DNA of 64,000 bases. Source: Xylanibacter ruminicola (GTDB lineage: Bacteria > Bacteroidota > Bacteroidia > Bacteroidales > Bacteroidaceae). Under the pieces are notes generated by a model. That model worked only from the letters and a program-made list of their open reading frames with translations, did not search any database and had not been told where the DNA came from. Location of the stretch: the NCBI RefSeq assembly GCF_900107775.1, contig NZ_FNRF01000006.1, forward strand, positions 62,001-126,000, written 5' to 3'. The number at the start of each line of letters is the position of its first letter. Position 1 is the stretch's first letter. A program made the position numbers and the translations under genes. This document shows positions 26,879-36,580 of this stretch, piece after piece.

Positions 26879-28274
26879 AACTTTTAACCCTTGATAAAAA
26901 CAGATATCCTATAACAGATAAAAATACTGTAGAAATCAATATTTTGAAGATAATTGAATAATCTACCAAATAAAAAGCTAAAACTGTCATCAACAATTGT
27001 AACAACAGGAACAGATACCACTTAACATCATAAATAGACATCCGATGATAAAAGGGATAGAAATAGCCGCAGTATCCCATATATAAGCATCCCAAATAGA
27101 ATCCTATCAATGCTGCATATATTCCCATATATGGAATCATTGTGAAATAAAACACAAAACTGATAATGCCTGCCATGAATGTGATTCCCAACATCTGAAC
27201 CGTATGCTCATGATAAAAGAAATAGTCAATACAATAGACATACAAAGGCCTATAATTCAGAGCCATCACCAAAATGATGGAATACTTATATGTAGCAGCT
27301 ATTTCGTCATTACTTATTAATATATCATAAATCTCACGAGACCATAGTGAATACAAAAATGTCAAAGTGTAAGCCATCATGATATAAACATACAAGATAC
27401 GCTTCATCTCTGACGTATTCTTATCATGAATAAATTGATAGGACATGGGAGACCAGACCTGACTTATAGCCCCCATTACTGTATCAAACATACTAAAGAT
27501 GCTTTGAGACATTGTTAGATGCCCAATTTCGGTTTGTGGCTTATGATGATAATTCATGGCCAGCACATTCGATGAATTCATCAGATAAGCAGAATAATAA
27601 TGAGGTATTGTTGGGATACTTACTTTCAGTAATCGAATAATCGTACGCCACTTGAAATTGTAAATTGGCGACAAACCTAAGTGCCTGTTTACAGCTGGCC
27701 AGTATGTCAAGTTTGTTAAAAAAGTTCCAGCAAAACCACCGACATAAGCTCCCATGTAGCCCCACCTAAACACAACCACACACACAAAATTCACTATGAT
27801 AGTGATAACACCAGACATAACAATTCGCCAAGCAACAGGTGTAGGCTTCAGGTTCAACTGATAATACAGCTGACCTATGGTGGCAGTCGGTCCAAAAAAA
27901 ACACTTGAGAAATTACCTAGTATAATAATCAGCCATCTATTATCTTCAGCTTCTTTAGGAATGAAAAAATAGAGCAATACTGCCTGAACTATCGCAAAGA
28001 AGATCATCCAAATCGACAAGAAACCATAAACCTCTCGCCACATGAGCTTATATTGAGATTGACATTTATAGAAATAATTCGGCAATAGTGATCTTAATCC
28101 TAAATCTTGAAGAGCTTGAACAGCAAAAACAACAGAAGTTATAGTTCCAATAATGCCGTAATCGGTACTTGTAAGATACAGAGTCAGAATCGGCAACAAA
28201 AGGACTGTCAGGATCTTAGGAACAAATGGAGCAACACCATATATTGCACTTCCCTTAAATAATTCTTTAAGCAT
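26859..28274 (-). CDS. wzx: Repeat-unit flippase (Wzx, MOP superfamily)
   Basis: A 471-aa protein with about 12-14 membrane segments, starting [31 protein letters not shown], a typical polysaccharide-transporter opening. It would move undecaprenyl-linked repeat units across the inner membrane for polymerisation by the Wzy candidate at 16564. Confidence 0.88.
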   Translation of the reverse strand: MLKELFKGSAIYGVAPFVPKILTVLLLPILTLYLTSTDYGIIGTITSVVFAVQALQDLGLRSLLPNYFYKCQSQYKLMWREVYGFLSIWMIFFAIVQAVLLYFFIPKEAEDNRWLIIILGNFSSVFFGPTATIGQLYYQLNLKPTPVAWRIVMSGVITIIVNFVCVVVFRWGYMGAYVGGFAGTFLTNLTYWPAVNRHLGLSPIYNFKWRTIIRLLKVSIPTIPHYYSAYLMNSSNVLAMNYHHKPQTEIGHLTMSQSIFSMFDTVMGAISQVWSPMSYQFIHDKNTSEMKRILYVYIMMAYTLTFLYSLWSREIYDILISNDEIAATYKYSIILVMALNYRPLYVYCIDYFFYHEHTVQMLGITFMAGIISFVFYFTMIPYMGIYAALIGFYLGCLYMGYCGYFYPFYHRMSIYDVKWYLFLLLQLLMTVLAFYLVDYSIIFKILISTVFLSVIGYLFLSRVKSYAIKIY

Positions 28275-28286
28275 ATCTTAAAAAAA

Positions 28287-29318
28287 CTACAGTTCTTGTT
28301 CTACCATTTCTATGCCATTCAGGGAATAATAATTTGATATCATACGATATTCTTCAAAGAATTTATTATCTTCTGAATGATAAAGGATATTTACGACTCG
28401 CGTTTGAGGGAACATCTTCTTTAAATTGAATAATGCTGATGAAGTAAAGCCATATATAGCCAATGGTTGGCATTTATTGCCCAATAGCTCCATCTCAACC
28501 ATCATTTCCGGTCTTCGGAATTCACATCCAAATCTTTGGCAGAGTATTCTTGCATATTCGCTTCTATCACATCCGTGGGGAATATAAGTTATCGTTTCAT
28601 TTCTATATTCTTTTCTCAAACATGACATCAGTTCACCCAACTTTTTAACAAACGTCTCTTTTAAAATTCCCAATGGATCGCAATAACGATCTATATTAGT
28701 TCCAACAATATACACGCCACTCAACTGTACATCACTTTTTTCGTTATTACATGTAACGTATTCAAGATGAAGGGGGAGTATATTATACTTTGGGTTATGT
28801 ACATCCCCATATAGTGATAAGAAATTTTTATTTAATCCAAAATTGCGCCTGCTTGCAACATTAGCCAAAAAGGTTTTCCATACTTGAGGCATTGGCTCCG
28901 TAAAAACATTGTTAAATAATGACAAAGTAACATTTCCGTCATCCAAGTACACAATATCCGCACTATCGGAAACAAAACTACTCCCTAAGATAAAATCATA
29001 ATAGCCTCGGAAATCACCTATAAAAAGACGTTTATATTTATTCTTATGATGAAATTTAGAGCGGAACTTGTAAAAAAACACATTGGTTCGATTTAGTTGC
29101 ATTAAGGTCCTATTGTACATCTCAAAATGATCCAATATAGACCATAATTGTTCATTCCTTGGATCACCTTTCTGATAACAAACCACAATTTTATAGTCTT
29201 TTATCTCCAATTGCCGGATGACCGCCGCTGCACATAAAACCTGCAATGGAGAAGACACTGCGAATACAGATGGAGTCCATAAACCAAAAGGATTAGAACT
29301 TTGGAGATTTTTTTTCAT
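28287..29318 (-). CDS. Candidate nonulosonic-acid (sialyl/legionaminyl) transferase
   Basis: A 343-aa protein without an obvious common glycosyltransferase motif. It opens FAVSSPLQVLCAAAVI, resembling GT52 and polysialyltransferase N-termini. Three features recall the shared motifs of bacterial sialyltransferases: DDG at 126-128 (D/E-D/E-G motif), IPHG at 246-249 (HP motif) and FTSSALFNL with Ser293-Ser294 (S-S/T motif). It lies directly after the CMP-legionaminate pathway genes, 2 nt from ptmE, which fits use of CMP-legionaminate as donor. Family membership is inferred from these motifs. Confidence 0.62.
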   Translation of the reverse strand: MKKNLQSSNPFGLWTPSVFAVSSPLQVLCAAAVIRQLEIKDYKIVVCYQKGDPRNEQLWSILDHFEMYNRTLMQLNRTNVFFYKFRSKFHHKNKYKRLFIGDFRGYYDFILGSSFVSDSADIVYLDDGNVTLSLFNNVFTEPMPQVWKTFLANVASRRNFGLNKNFLSLYGDVHNPKYNILPLHLEYVTCNNEKSDVQLSGVYIVGTNIDRYCDPLGILKETFVKKLGELMSCLRKEYRNETITYIPHGCDRSEYARILCQRFGCEFRRPEMMVEMELLGNKCQPLAIYGFTSSALFNLKKMFPQTRVVNILYHSEDNKFFEEYRMISNYYSLNGIEMVEQEL

Positions 29319-29320
29319 GT

Positions 29321-30364
29321 CTATCTCAAATGTTTTGCTAATTCGATGGCATTCTGGTACTCCTGAGGATTACCAATATCTATCCACGTACCATTTAAAG
29401 GATAGCGGATCACGTTCTTCCCATCAGATATCAGCTTCTCAACTAAATCTGTTGCATTAAAAAATACATCATTGGGGATTTGATTCAAAGCTCTTCGCTT
29501 TATCAAATAAATGCCAGCATTTGCATAATATGTATATTTTGGCTTTTCAACAAGCCCTTGGATATTTCTTCCTTCCAGATCGAGAATACCATAAGGGATA
29601 CTAACATTGTAGGGAATAGCAGCTACAGACATCTCTGCATCATGCTGCTGGAAATGAAGGAAGAAATCCTCATAATCGATATTCGTAAAGATGTCACTGT
29701 TCATCAGAAGTACAGTGTCATTATAGAACTTTGGGACAAACTTGATACTACCGATTGTCCCAAGAAATCTTGGCTCACGGACAGTTTGAATCTGCACGCC
29801 ATTGTGAGGTTCCGCAAAGTGCTCTTCTACCTGCTCTCTCAGATAATTAACCGTCACGGAAATGTGTTGCACCCCGTATGATATCAAACGGTCAATATTA
29901 TGATCAATAATAGCTTTATCACCAACTGGTAGTAGAGGTTTAGGGGTCTTCTCTGTCAATGGACGAAGACGTTCACCCTTTCCTCCAGCCATCATCACGG
30001 CATCGATTGGCAGCTTGGTAATATAATCCTCCAAATTGATAATTTCAGAAATTGAATTATCCTTTTTGAGGATAGGAACCAACTTCATTTTCATTTCTCG
30101 CTGCTTGCGCAATTCTGAAACGATTTCTCCTTCTCCTTCTCGGATGAATTTGAAATTTGTGTTCATTATAACACCTATCTTATCTTGAACACTGGCACCA
30201 GATGTTAGCGCACGTCTGGCATCTCCATCTGTAAGAGTTCCAACCATCCTCCCCTCATCATCCACAACGAAAAGCACCAGCGGCCCAGTCCAGAGTGCAT
30301 TAATCTGTTTCAATGCCGCCAATAGTGTCTGGTTTTGGGGAATTATGTATTTTTTTTCAACCAT
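29321..30364 (-). CDS. ptmE: CBS-domain sugar-1-phosphate guanylyltransferase (PtmE-like)
   Basis: A 347-aa protein with two N-terminal CBS repeats (residues about 8-120, including GTLTDGDARRAL) fused to a nucleotidyltransferase domain beginning AGGKGERLRPLTEKTPKPLL. This architecture is that of Campylobacter PtmE, which makes GDP-glucosamine at the start of the GDP-linked legionaminic-acid route. It is embedded among the other legionaminate genes, which supports the call. Confidence 0.85.
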   Translation of the reverse strand: MVEKKYIIPQNQTLLAALKQINALWTGPLVLFVVDDEGRMVGTLTDGDARRALTSGASVQDKIGVIMNTNFKFIREGEGEIVSELRKQREMKMKLVPILKKDNSISEIINLEDYITKLPIDAVMMAGGKGERLRPLTEKTPKPLLPVGDKAIIDHNIDRLISYGVQHISVTVNYLREQVEEHFAEPHNGVQIQTVREPRFLGTIGSIKFVPKFYNDTVLLMNSDIFTNIDYEDFFLHFQQHDAEMSVAAIPYNVSIPYGILDLEGRNIQGLVEKPKYTYYANAGIYLIKRRALNQIPNDVFFNATDLVEKLISDGKNVIRYPLNGTWIDIGNPQEYQNAIELAKHLR

Positions 30365-30368
30365 AGGA

Positions 30369-31694
30369 TTATAACTTGATTCTAACTATATCTTGATTGC
30401 CATACTTATCATTGCAGGCTAAACTGATGGTATCAACTTCTTTGAGATCCATCGTACAACTGTCATTGAAGGTGTAATAATAACGTTTCCTGAACTCACC
30501 AAAGTCAAGATTGTCATGCATATATTGGCCCGACTTCAGTTTTATTGCCAAATAAGGCTGTGATCCAAAAGGCTCGCCGGATACCACATCTATGGTAAGA
30601 AGATTGCCTTCAATTTTTGTATCTAATTTTATAGGATTGTCAGTTTTCAGATTCAAGACATCTTTGAAAGCATCTGTCGTTTTAGAAAAACCATAATCAA
30701 TCTCTGGGTATTTTGCTGCCACCTTCACGAATTTCTCCCAGAATTCCTCTAATTCTATTGATATTTCACGCCAGTCGTGAGTATCAACACCCATGTAAAC
30801 GGGAGCATTATCAGCTACAGCCTTCTTGAAAGCTTTCTCAATCTCAAATTCTGTGATATTACGGAAACGCGTTTTAAGGTTCAACACTCTTGCAATATAG
30901 CGGTTGCACTGCCCCTCTTTTCGCCAATCATATATATCAGGATGGTAGATAGTCCAATCCTTTGGAGCACCACGCCAATCACCGGCAACGCCATTGCCTG
31001 TATAGTCGTCATTATCAACAGACTGGTTAGCAACATCGAATGGCATCCACTGCTCAAGGAACCAGTTAATATCAGGTCGTTCTGTATGGAATCCTGGTCT
31101 GTTTACCAACGGAAAGAAATTTCGGTCAATAATTCGACGACATAGCATCTGATGAATCAAGTCATAACAATTTTCATAACAATACGCTGTCAGATTTGCC
31201 TGCTTCTTGAAATGCATAGCATGAACATGCCATTGGATGTCATCAATATCCGTTGAATCCGTTTCATCCATGATACGCTGGTAATGGTCAAAAACATTTA
31301 AATAACCAATATCACGATGTCTTGGGTTAGTGTCATATCCCACATGATCCATCACATGCCAGTTAAAAACGAGACCACCTTCTCCGTTACGACCAACATA
31401 CTTGGCACGGTATTCCTTTGACATAATGCGATAAAGCATGTCATCGATCTCAGACCAAGTGCTCTTATATTGTAACAGATGTGGGTCTGTAATGATTCTT
31501 ACCTTTTCAACTTGTTCAGGGGTGAGGAAATCAACTTCTCCTGCACGAAGTTTTTCAAGATTTGCTTTGGATGGCTTCAGTGGAATTTTAACTTCCAGAA
31601 TACTTTCCAGACGTTGGAAAGTTGCAACTATATCCTCATAAAGCGGCCCTTCAGTATCTATAGAAAGGCATATATATACGAATGGTTTATTCAT
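30369..31694 (-). CDS. Unrecognised protein in legionaminate operon, polysaccharide-deacetylase-like
   Basis: A 441-aa protein I do not recognise. It opens FVYICLSIDTEGPLYED, where SIDTEG resembles the first motif of NodB-like deacetylases, and WHVHAMHFKK and NRPGFHTERPDINWFLEQW resemble their metal and aromatic motifs. The C-terminal about 90 residues look beta-rich. No signal peptide. The ATG at 31694 overlaps the legF stop in TAATG, so it is preferred to one three codons upstream. Its place between legF and ptmE suggests a step in nonulosonate synthesis or modification. Confidence 0.6.
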   Translation of the reverse strand: MNKPFVYICLSIDTEGPLYEDIVATFQRLESILEVKIPLKPSKANLEKLRAGEVDFLTPEQVEKVRIITDPHLLQYKSTWSEIDDMLYRIMSKEYRAKYVGRNGEGGLVFNWHVMDHVGYDTNPRHRDIGYLNVFDHYQRIMDETDSTDIDDIQWHVHAMHFKKQANLTAYCYENCYDLIHQMLCRRIIDRNFFPLVNRPGFHTERPDINWFLEQWMPFDVANQSVDNDDYTGNGVAGDWRGAPKDWTIYHPDIYDWRKEGQCNRYIARVLNLKTRFRNITEFEIEKAFKKAVADNAPVYMGVDTHDWREISIELEEFWEKFVKVAAKYPEIDYGFSKTTDAFKDVLNLKTDNPIKLDTKIEGNLLTIDVVSGEPFGSQPYLAIKLKSGQYMHDNLDFGEFRKRYYYTFNDSCTMDLKEVDTISLACNDKYGNQDIVRIKL

Positions 31695-32464
31695 TATTTC
31701 CAACTATTTGCTTTAATGAACGATTCTTTAAATGCTTCATTATTCTCGAACAGATATTTGGCTATCACCTGCATCAACTCATAATCTTCCTCTGAGTCAA
31801 TGTCAAGGATTCCTGTATCAGCCATTACAACAGCATCACATCCAGAATTAAAGAATGTGGAATGTTCCTTATTACGCAAGGCATCGGGTGAATAAGCATA
31901 AATAGAAGCATTCATATCATAGAAAACAGGTGCCTCCTGTCGGGTTGTGAAGTTTGAAGGGATGGCTTTACAGAAGAAGCCGTTCTCCTCTTTTACCATA
32001 TTGAAATATGGGTTACGGCGTGATGGTGCAACGCTATAAACCACATCCACATCATTACGCTGTTTCTTGCGATCAATAGCATTCTTAACATCTTGAACGG
32101 TACGCAACGGTGATGTTATATCTAAATCAACTACCATATCAAACTTCTGAGCAAACGATTCTTCAGCCTTGTTTAAGTTATCCAAGATAACAGCAACCTT
32201 GGGAACTTTGTCACCAGCCAGACTTTCCTCTCGGTGAATGATAGTAACAGGTACTTCCTTCACACGGCTAACCAAATTCATCAGCGGTTCACTATCTGTA
32301 TTCAACACAATCTTAATATCATCATTGCCTGCATACTTTTCCATATACAGGAAAATGTTTGCCATTGAATACCAAACCAGTGGCACATCAAGGAAATCAC
32401 GGGCATTCTTGCCCTTAACGCCCTTGGAACCAGCTCGGCCACATAATGTAAACAGAATGTTCAT
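31694..32464 (-). CDS. legF: CMP-legionaminic acid synthetase
   Basis: Acylneuraminate cytidylyltransferase family, 256 aa. LCGRAGSKGVKGKN is the CTP-binding loop and DLDITSPLRTVQDV the sugar-binding region. It activates the free nonulosonic acid with CTP. Within this gene set LegF/PtmB is more likely than NeuA, because the operon also has legB and legC. Confidence 0.88.
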   Translation of the reverse strand: MNILFTLCGRAGSKGVKGKNARDFLDVPLVWYSMANIFLYMEKYAGNDDIKIVLNTDSEPLMNLVSRVKEVPVTIIHREESLAGDKVPKVAVILDNLNKAEESFAQKFDMVVDLDITSPLRTVQDVKNAIDRKKQRNDVDVVYSVAPSRRNPYFNMVKEENGFFCKAIPSNFTTRQEAPVFYDMNASIYAYSPDALRNKEHSTFFNSGCDAVVMADTGILDIDSEEDYELMQVIAKYLFENNEAFKESFIKANSWK

Positions 32465-32465
32465 C

Positions 32466-33416
32466 TCAGAATTCTCCTTTTGCTATTTTCAGCACCTGGT
32501 ATGCATGTTCCGGAGTGCTGTCGTTTATAGTTTTATTGTTTATTATCTCAAAGAAATGCACTATCTCTGCCATCTGAAAGGCATTGCGCTCGCTATTTAA
32601 CTTAATAGTTTCGCCTTTCTTTAGGTAGCTGACAATACCAGCAATCAAATCACAATGGATAGTATCATCAGCGGTAAAGAGATCAAGAGTTCGTTGAGTC
32701 TGACGGCCAAAGTAATCCAAATGAAGTTCAAAGCTGGTCTTCTCGTTCTTACCAATATAGATAGCGAGGTCATCACTATCAATCTCCAGATTGGAAACTT
32801 TTTTAATCAGCTGCTTGCACTCTGTAGGCATACCAAAGAGCCAAGTAAGATAATCCCATTCGTGAATGAGATCAATGCTGACACCACCACCCAAATCTTT
32901 ATGTGCGCTATAGGTTTTGCGATAGTCTTGCCCTGGTCGCCAGTCAGGAAGGTAGCTGGAGGACATAGCCCTTGCGCAAATGACATCGTCTGGGTTTACA
33001 TGCTGCTTCACATATTGCAGAACGGCATTGTAATGCAACGGACATGCTACGTATGAAGGAATACCCTTGATGGTGTCAAATATCTTCTCATCAACTTCAG
33101 TGCTATAAAACACCGGTTTCTCTATGAAGAAAGACTTGGTATGACCGGAGAATCGTTCAACCGTTTCATAGTGCATCGAAGTAGGATTAGTAACAAACAC
33201 CACATCATACTGGCGGTCTGCAGGAATCTCATCAGCAAACAGATAAGTGTTACTTACCAATGGCTGTAACTCATCTGCAAGAGGTCGGCCCAGAGAGCTC
33301 CGGTATAAGTCCACTGTACAACTATCACCCTGTGATGCCAGGTAAGCATGCACATTCTTAAGGTGACGGGTGGCAATAGAACCTAAACCAACGAAAGCTA
33401 TCTTATAATTATTCAT
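32466..33416 (-). CDS. Gfo/Idh/MocA family oxidoreductase
   Basis: A 316-aa NAD(P)-dependent oxidoreductase with GLGSIATRH at the Rossmann site and FIEKPVF carrying the catalytic EKP lysine. GGGVSIDLIHEWDYLTWLFG is the conserved C-terminal helix. It starts on the last base of the preceding stop. Role in the legionaminate pathway is unknown; similar pairs occur in other nonulosonate loci as far as I recall. Confidence 0.8.
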   Translation of the reverse strand: MNNYKIAFVGLGSIATRHLKNVHAYLASQGDSCTVDLYRSSLGRPLADELQPLVSNTYLFADEIPADRQYDVVFVTNPTSMHYETVERFSGHTKSFFIEKPVFYSTEVDEKIFDTIKGIPSYVACPLHYNAVLQYVKQHVNPDDVICARAMSSSYLPDWRPGQDYRKTYSAHKDLGGGVSIDLIHEWDYLTWLFGMPTECKQLIKKVSNLEIDSDDLAIYIGKNEKTSFELHLDYFGRQTQRTLDLFTADDTIHCDLIAGIVSYLKKGETIKLNSERNAFQMAEIVHFFEIINNKTINDSTPEHAYQVLKIAKGEF

Positions 33417-34393
33417 TACGCCTCGATCTGATCGATTATCTTAAGCAGTTCAAAGTCCTTCTCAAATGTCCATGCAGGCACAGCAGTTGTAGCTGCAATC
33501 TGAGCCAGAAATGCATTCAGCTCCTCGCGATAAGGATTCTCTGTGATAAAAGCAGCATATCCATCTACATGCTCTGAAGCATCATCAAAATGAATAGTCC
33601 GCATTTCCTTGGTTTCGAGGTTATATTCCTGTAAAGAGTCTGCTGTACCATTCCATGACATCTGGAATGCCTCGCCATACACATCAATATGTCGGATGGA
33701 TTTGCGGGTAACAACATCAACAGCCAACACACCTTTGTTGCAATTCTCATGTTCAATGGTAATAAGGTAGTTATCGTTATAGCTGATATTCAACTCTGTG
33801 TTCTTGCTCTTTACTGCACTTACATTCTTGATGGGGCCAAACGCTGTAACAATCCAGGGCAGGTCGATAGCCATAATCTCACGACAGCCATTGGTTCGTG
33901 GATTACCAATAAAGTAGCTGTTATAACTCTCCCATGGATGCCAATCAGGCAGATACTGTCCAATATGATAGATATAGTTGAGAGGACAGGTAGCCTTGTT
34001 GGCTTTCTCTATGATGGTTTGCGTCTCCTTACGATACAGGAAAGTAGATGAAAGGAATAATACTTTTCTCTTTTCCTTTGCTAACGCCATATTCTCAGCA
34101 TAACCGTCGGCCACCAGATTAATCTCGGTAAAGACGTGGAGATTATGGGTCAAGCATTCTTTTATGATTGCAGCATGAGAAAGTGGAGAGGTACTGATAA
34201 CAGCCGCATCGGGATGCTCAGCTTCTACCACCTCAGCTATGCTGGCATAGCATTTTAGGCCAAACTTCTCCTTTACCTCATTACAACGGCTCTCCTGACT
34301 GTCAATGCCAAAGAGTTCTATATCTCTATGCTCACTAAGCAGACGAATTCTGCGTTTGCCCATTGAGCCAAGTCCAATGACTATTATCTTCAT
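33416..34393 (-). CDS. Gfo/Idh/MocA-like protein lacking the EKP lysine
   Basis: A 325-aa protein with an intact Rossmann motif (GLGSMGKRRIRLL) but FTEINLVADG where the catalytic EKP normally lies, so the lysine is absent. The usual GGxxxDxxxH helix is replaced by NGCREIMAIDLPWIV. It shares YLPDWHPWESY with the neighbouring YLPDWRPGQDY. It may have changed chemistry or act as a partner of the downstream paralogue. Overlaps legG by 4 nt. Confidence 0.75.
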   Translation of the reverse strand: MKIIVIGLGSMGKRRIRLLSEHRDIELFGIDSQESRCNEVKEKFGLKCYASIAEVVEAEHPDAAVISTSPLSHAAIIKECLTHNLHVFTEINLVADGYAENMALAKEKRKVLFLSSTFLYRKETQTIIEKANKATCPLNYIYHIGQYLPDWHPWESYNSYFIGNPRTNGCREIMAIDLPWIVTAFGPIKNVSAVKSKNTELNISYNDNYLITIEHENCNKGVLAVDVVTRKSIRHIDVYGEAFQMSWNGTADSLQEYNLETKEMRTIHFDDASEHVDGYAAFITENPYREELNAFLAQIAATTAVPAWTFEKDFELLKIIDQIEA

Positions 34394-35538
34394 AAATCGT
34401 AGAAATGTTTCTGAATTATATTATCCAGAGGATAGGTCTTGATGACATTCAAAATGGCATCACAAGTACCTTCCTTATAGTATGGATTCTCTGGCTGCTT
34501 TGATTCACAATCAACAACCTTTTTAAGTCCCTCCTTAATTTCATCGATGGAATATCCGCAGTGTACCACACTATCAGCAGCAATACGTCCTTTCTGACGG
34601 TCACCAATATCCAATGTGGATATTCCAAAACTGGGTACCTCAATAATACCACTAGAAGAATTACCAATCACAGCCGTCATATACTTCAAAGCTGAGAAAT
34701 AGCGTCTTTGCCCCAACGATGGGATAAACATACATCTACCCTCGTTCTTATCCACATATTCCTGAATACGTTTGATAATAATCTGCGAATTGGTGTCTGA
34801 GTTAGAATAGGTGAAGATGATATGATAATCCTTGTAATCATCCATAGCTTCAAGCAGGTTTAATACCTGTGTTTCAGATGACATATTTGAGAGAGTAACA
34901 GGATGGTATGTGCAAAGGAAGCACTTTTCTGTCAGATGGAAGTTCAAACTCTGCTCTATCTCCTCCTTACTCATGAAGTCGTTTTTCATAACATTCTCCA
35001 CACCAAGGGCACCTACATTGAATACTCTTTCTGGCTGTTCTCCCAACTGAATCACTCTCTTGCGGTAAGCCTCTGTGGAAGTGAAATGCAAGTGGCTCAT
35101 CTTGGTGATAGCATGACGGATGGCATCATCAAATGCACCCTCTGTAATCTCGCCACCATGTAAGTGAGCAATGGGTATCTTATAGATCAATGCTGTAGAA
35201 GCGACAGCCAACATTTCATAGCGGTCACCAAGTATCAACAGTAAGTCTGGCTGCAAAGCATCAAAGGCATCTGCAAATCCGCTTACTCCCCTACTAATAG
35301 CTTTGGCCGTGGTGTTAGCATTATCCGGAGCCTCATCATCTGCCATATATACTTTGTAGTCAATAGTGAAGCCGTCACGCTCAATCTCCTTATAGGTCTC
35401 ACCTTGGAGTTTTGACAGATGCTGATTGGTTGCAATGACCTGTAATGTCAATTCAGGATCATCCTTAATGGCTTTCATCAAGCCTCTAAGGATTCCATAT
35501 TCTGCACGACTACCAGTAACTACACAAATCTTTCTCAT
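34390..35538 (-). CDS. legG: Hydrolysing NDP-sugar 2-epimerase (LegG/NeuC family)
   Basis: A 382-aa enzyme that releases NDP while inverting C2, giving the hexose used by LegI. TGSRAEYGILRGLM and HLHGGEITEGAFDDAIRHAITKMSHLHF are the signatures of hydrolysing NeuC/LegG enzymes. It overlaps legI by 4 nt. In this context the substrate is probably the GDP- or UDP-linked diacetamido sugar. Confidence 0.9.
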   Translation of the reverse strand: MRKICVVTGSRAEYGILRGLMKAIKDDPELTLQVIATNQHLSKLQGETYKEIERDGFTIDYKVYMADDEAPDNANTTAKAISRGVSGFADAFDALQPDLLLILGDRYEMLAVASTALIYKIPIAHLHGGEITEGAFDDAIRHAITKMSHLHFTSTEAYRKRVIQLGEQPERVFNVGALGVENVMKNDFMSKEEIEQSLNFHLTEKCFLCTYHPVTLSNMSSETQVLNLLEAMDDYKDYHIIFTYSNSDTNSQIIIKRIQEYVDKNEGRCMFIPSLGQRRYFSALKYMTAVIGNSSSGIIEVPSFGISTLDIGDRQKGRIAADSVVHCGYSIDEIKEGLKKVVDCESKQPENPYYKEGTCDAILNVIKTYPLDNIIQKHFYDL

Positions 35539-36545
35539 AACTCTATCAACTCTTCTTCGTTGAAATCACGGACGGCCTTGGTTCCAACAACCTCCTCCCA
35601 ACGCATAGGAGTAATACCTGTTCCAGGACGTTTAACAGTAAGATTATCTTCCGAAAGAATTTCGCCTTTCTTAATATCTCGGGCTGCTACAATACTCTTG
35701 CGGGCAATGGCAATGTTCTTGCGTTCACTTTCACTAACATGCTTTGTTCCATCACCGCCTACAGCTTTTTCAATATGACGGATGGCACTTACCATTGCCT
35801 TTAACTCGTCTGGTTCAAGACTGGCCTTGTGATCGGGACCTTCCATATTTCGGTCAAGAGTAAAGTGTTTCTCTATCACCATTGCACCAAGTGCTACTGC
35901 GGCAATGGGAACTTCAATCCCCTTGGTATGATCACTATAACCAACCTCAACACCAAACTCATTGCGGAGCGCATCCATTGCCTTGAGATTTACATCTTCA
36001 AAAGGAGTTGGGTATTCTGTATTACAATGCAATAATATCAAATTCTCCTTTGATAAACCATTTCTATAAAGCGCTTCAACAGCAGCACGAACATCTACCA
36101 TATCACACATACCTGTACTGAGAATGGTTTTCTCATTAAAGGATGCTACTCGTTTCAGAAAAGGATAGTTTGTTACTTCGCCAGAAGGAATCTTCCACAA
36201 ACCAAGATTCAACGAGTGCAAGTATTCGATGCTATCAAAGTCGAAAGCTGTTGAGAAGAACTTAATGCCTTTCTCTTTGCAGTAAGCAATCAACACCTCA
36301 TGGTCTTCAGATGACAACTCCAGTTTCTTTAGCATCTGATACTGGCTATCACCTTCCTTGCCAATGTTCTTCTGCTGGTATTCTGCCTGCTTAGCAGCCT
36401 TAGTGACAAGTTTAGAGGCCTTGAAGGTCTGGAACTTGATATAGTCCACACCAGCCTCAACGGCTTTGTCGACCAGTTGTTTCGCCAGTTCTATGGAACC
36501 GTTATGGTTCACACCAGCCTCTGCTATGACTGTAACATGTTTCAT
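35535..36545 (-). CDS. legI: Legionaminic acid synthase (NeuB family)
   Basis: Condenses the 2,4-diacetamido hexose with phosphoenolpyruvate. About 336 aa with AEAGVNHNGSIELAKQLVD, IKFQTFKAS and GYSDHTKG in the barrel, and a C-terminal SAF/antifreeze-like domain (about residues 275-336, VAARDIKKGEILSEDNLTVKRPGTGI). I place the start at ATG 36545; the longer frame adds MSIFNSQLSIN, which is encoded by a dispersed AT-rich repeat, and the family begins at the VTVIAEAG strand. Confidence 0.92.
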   Translation of the reverse strand: MKHVTVIAEAGVNHNGSIELAKQLVDKAVEAGVDYIKFQTFKASKLVTKAAKQAEYQQKNIGKEGDSQYQMLKKLELSSEDHEVLIAYCKEKGIKFFSTAFDFDSIEYLHSLNLGLWKIPSGEVTNYPFLKRVASFNEKTILSTGMCDMVDVRAAVEALYRNGLSKENLILLHCNTEYPTPFEDVNLKAMDALRNEFGVEVGYSDHTKGIEVPIAAVALGAMVIEKHFTLDRNMEGPDHKASLEPDELKAMVSAIRHIEKAVGGDGTKHVSESERKNIAIARKSIVAARDIKKGEILSEDNLTVKRPGTGITPMRWEEVVGTKAVRDFNEEELIEL

Positions 36546-36580
36546 GTTAATTGAAAGTTGAGAATTGAAAATTGACAATT
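36546..36580. repeat. AT-rich short repeat between legH and legI
   Basis: Contains GTTGAGAATTGAAAATTGAC and fills the 33-nt gap between the two genes. The word family also occurs at 2414-2456 and 51080-51120. Confidence 0.6.

Noticed and set aside
31694..32464. Assignment as NeuA (CMP-sialic acid synthetase)
   Set aside because: The operon contains legB, legC and ptmE, which belong to legionaminate rather than sialate synthesis.
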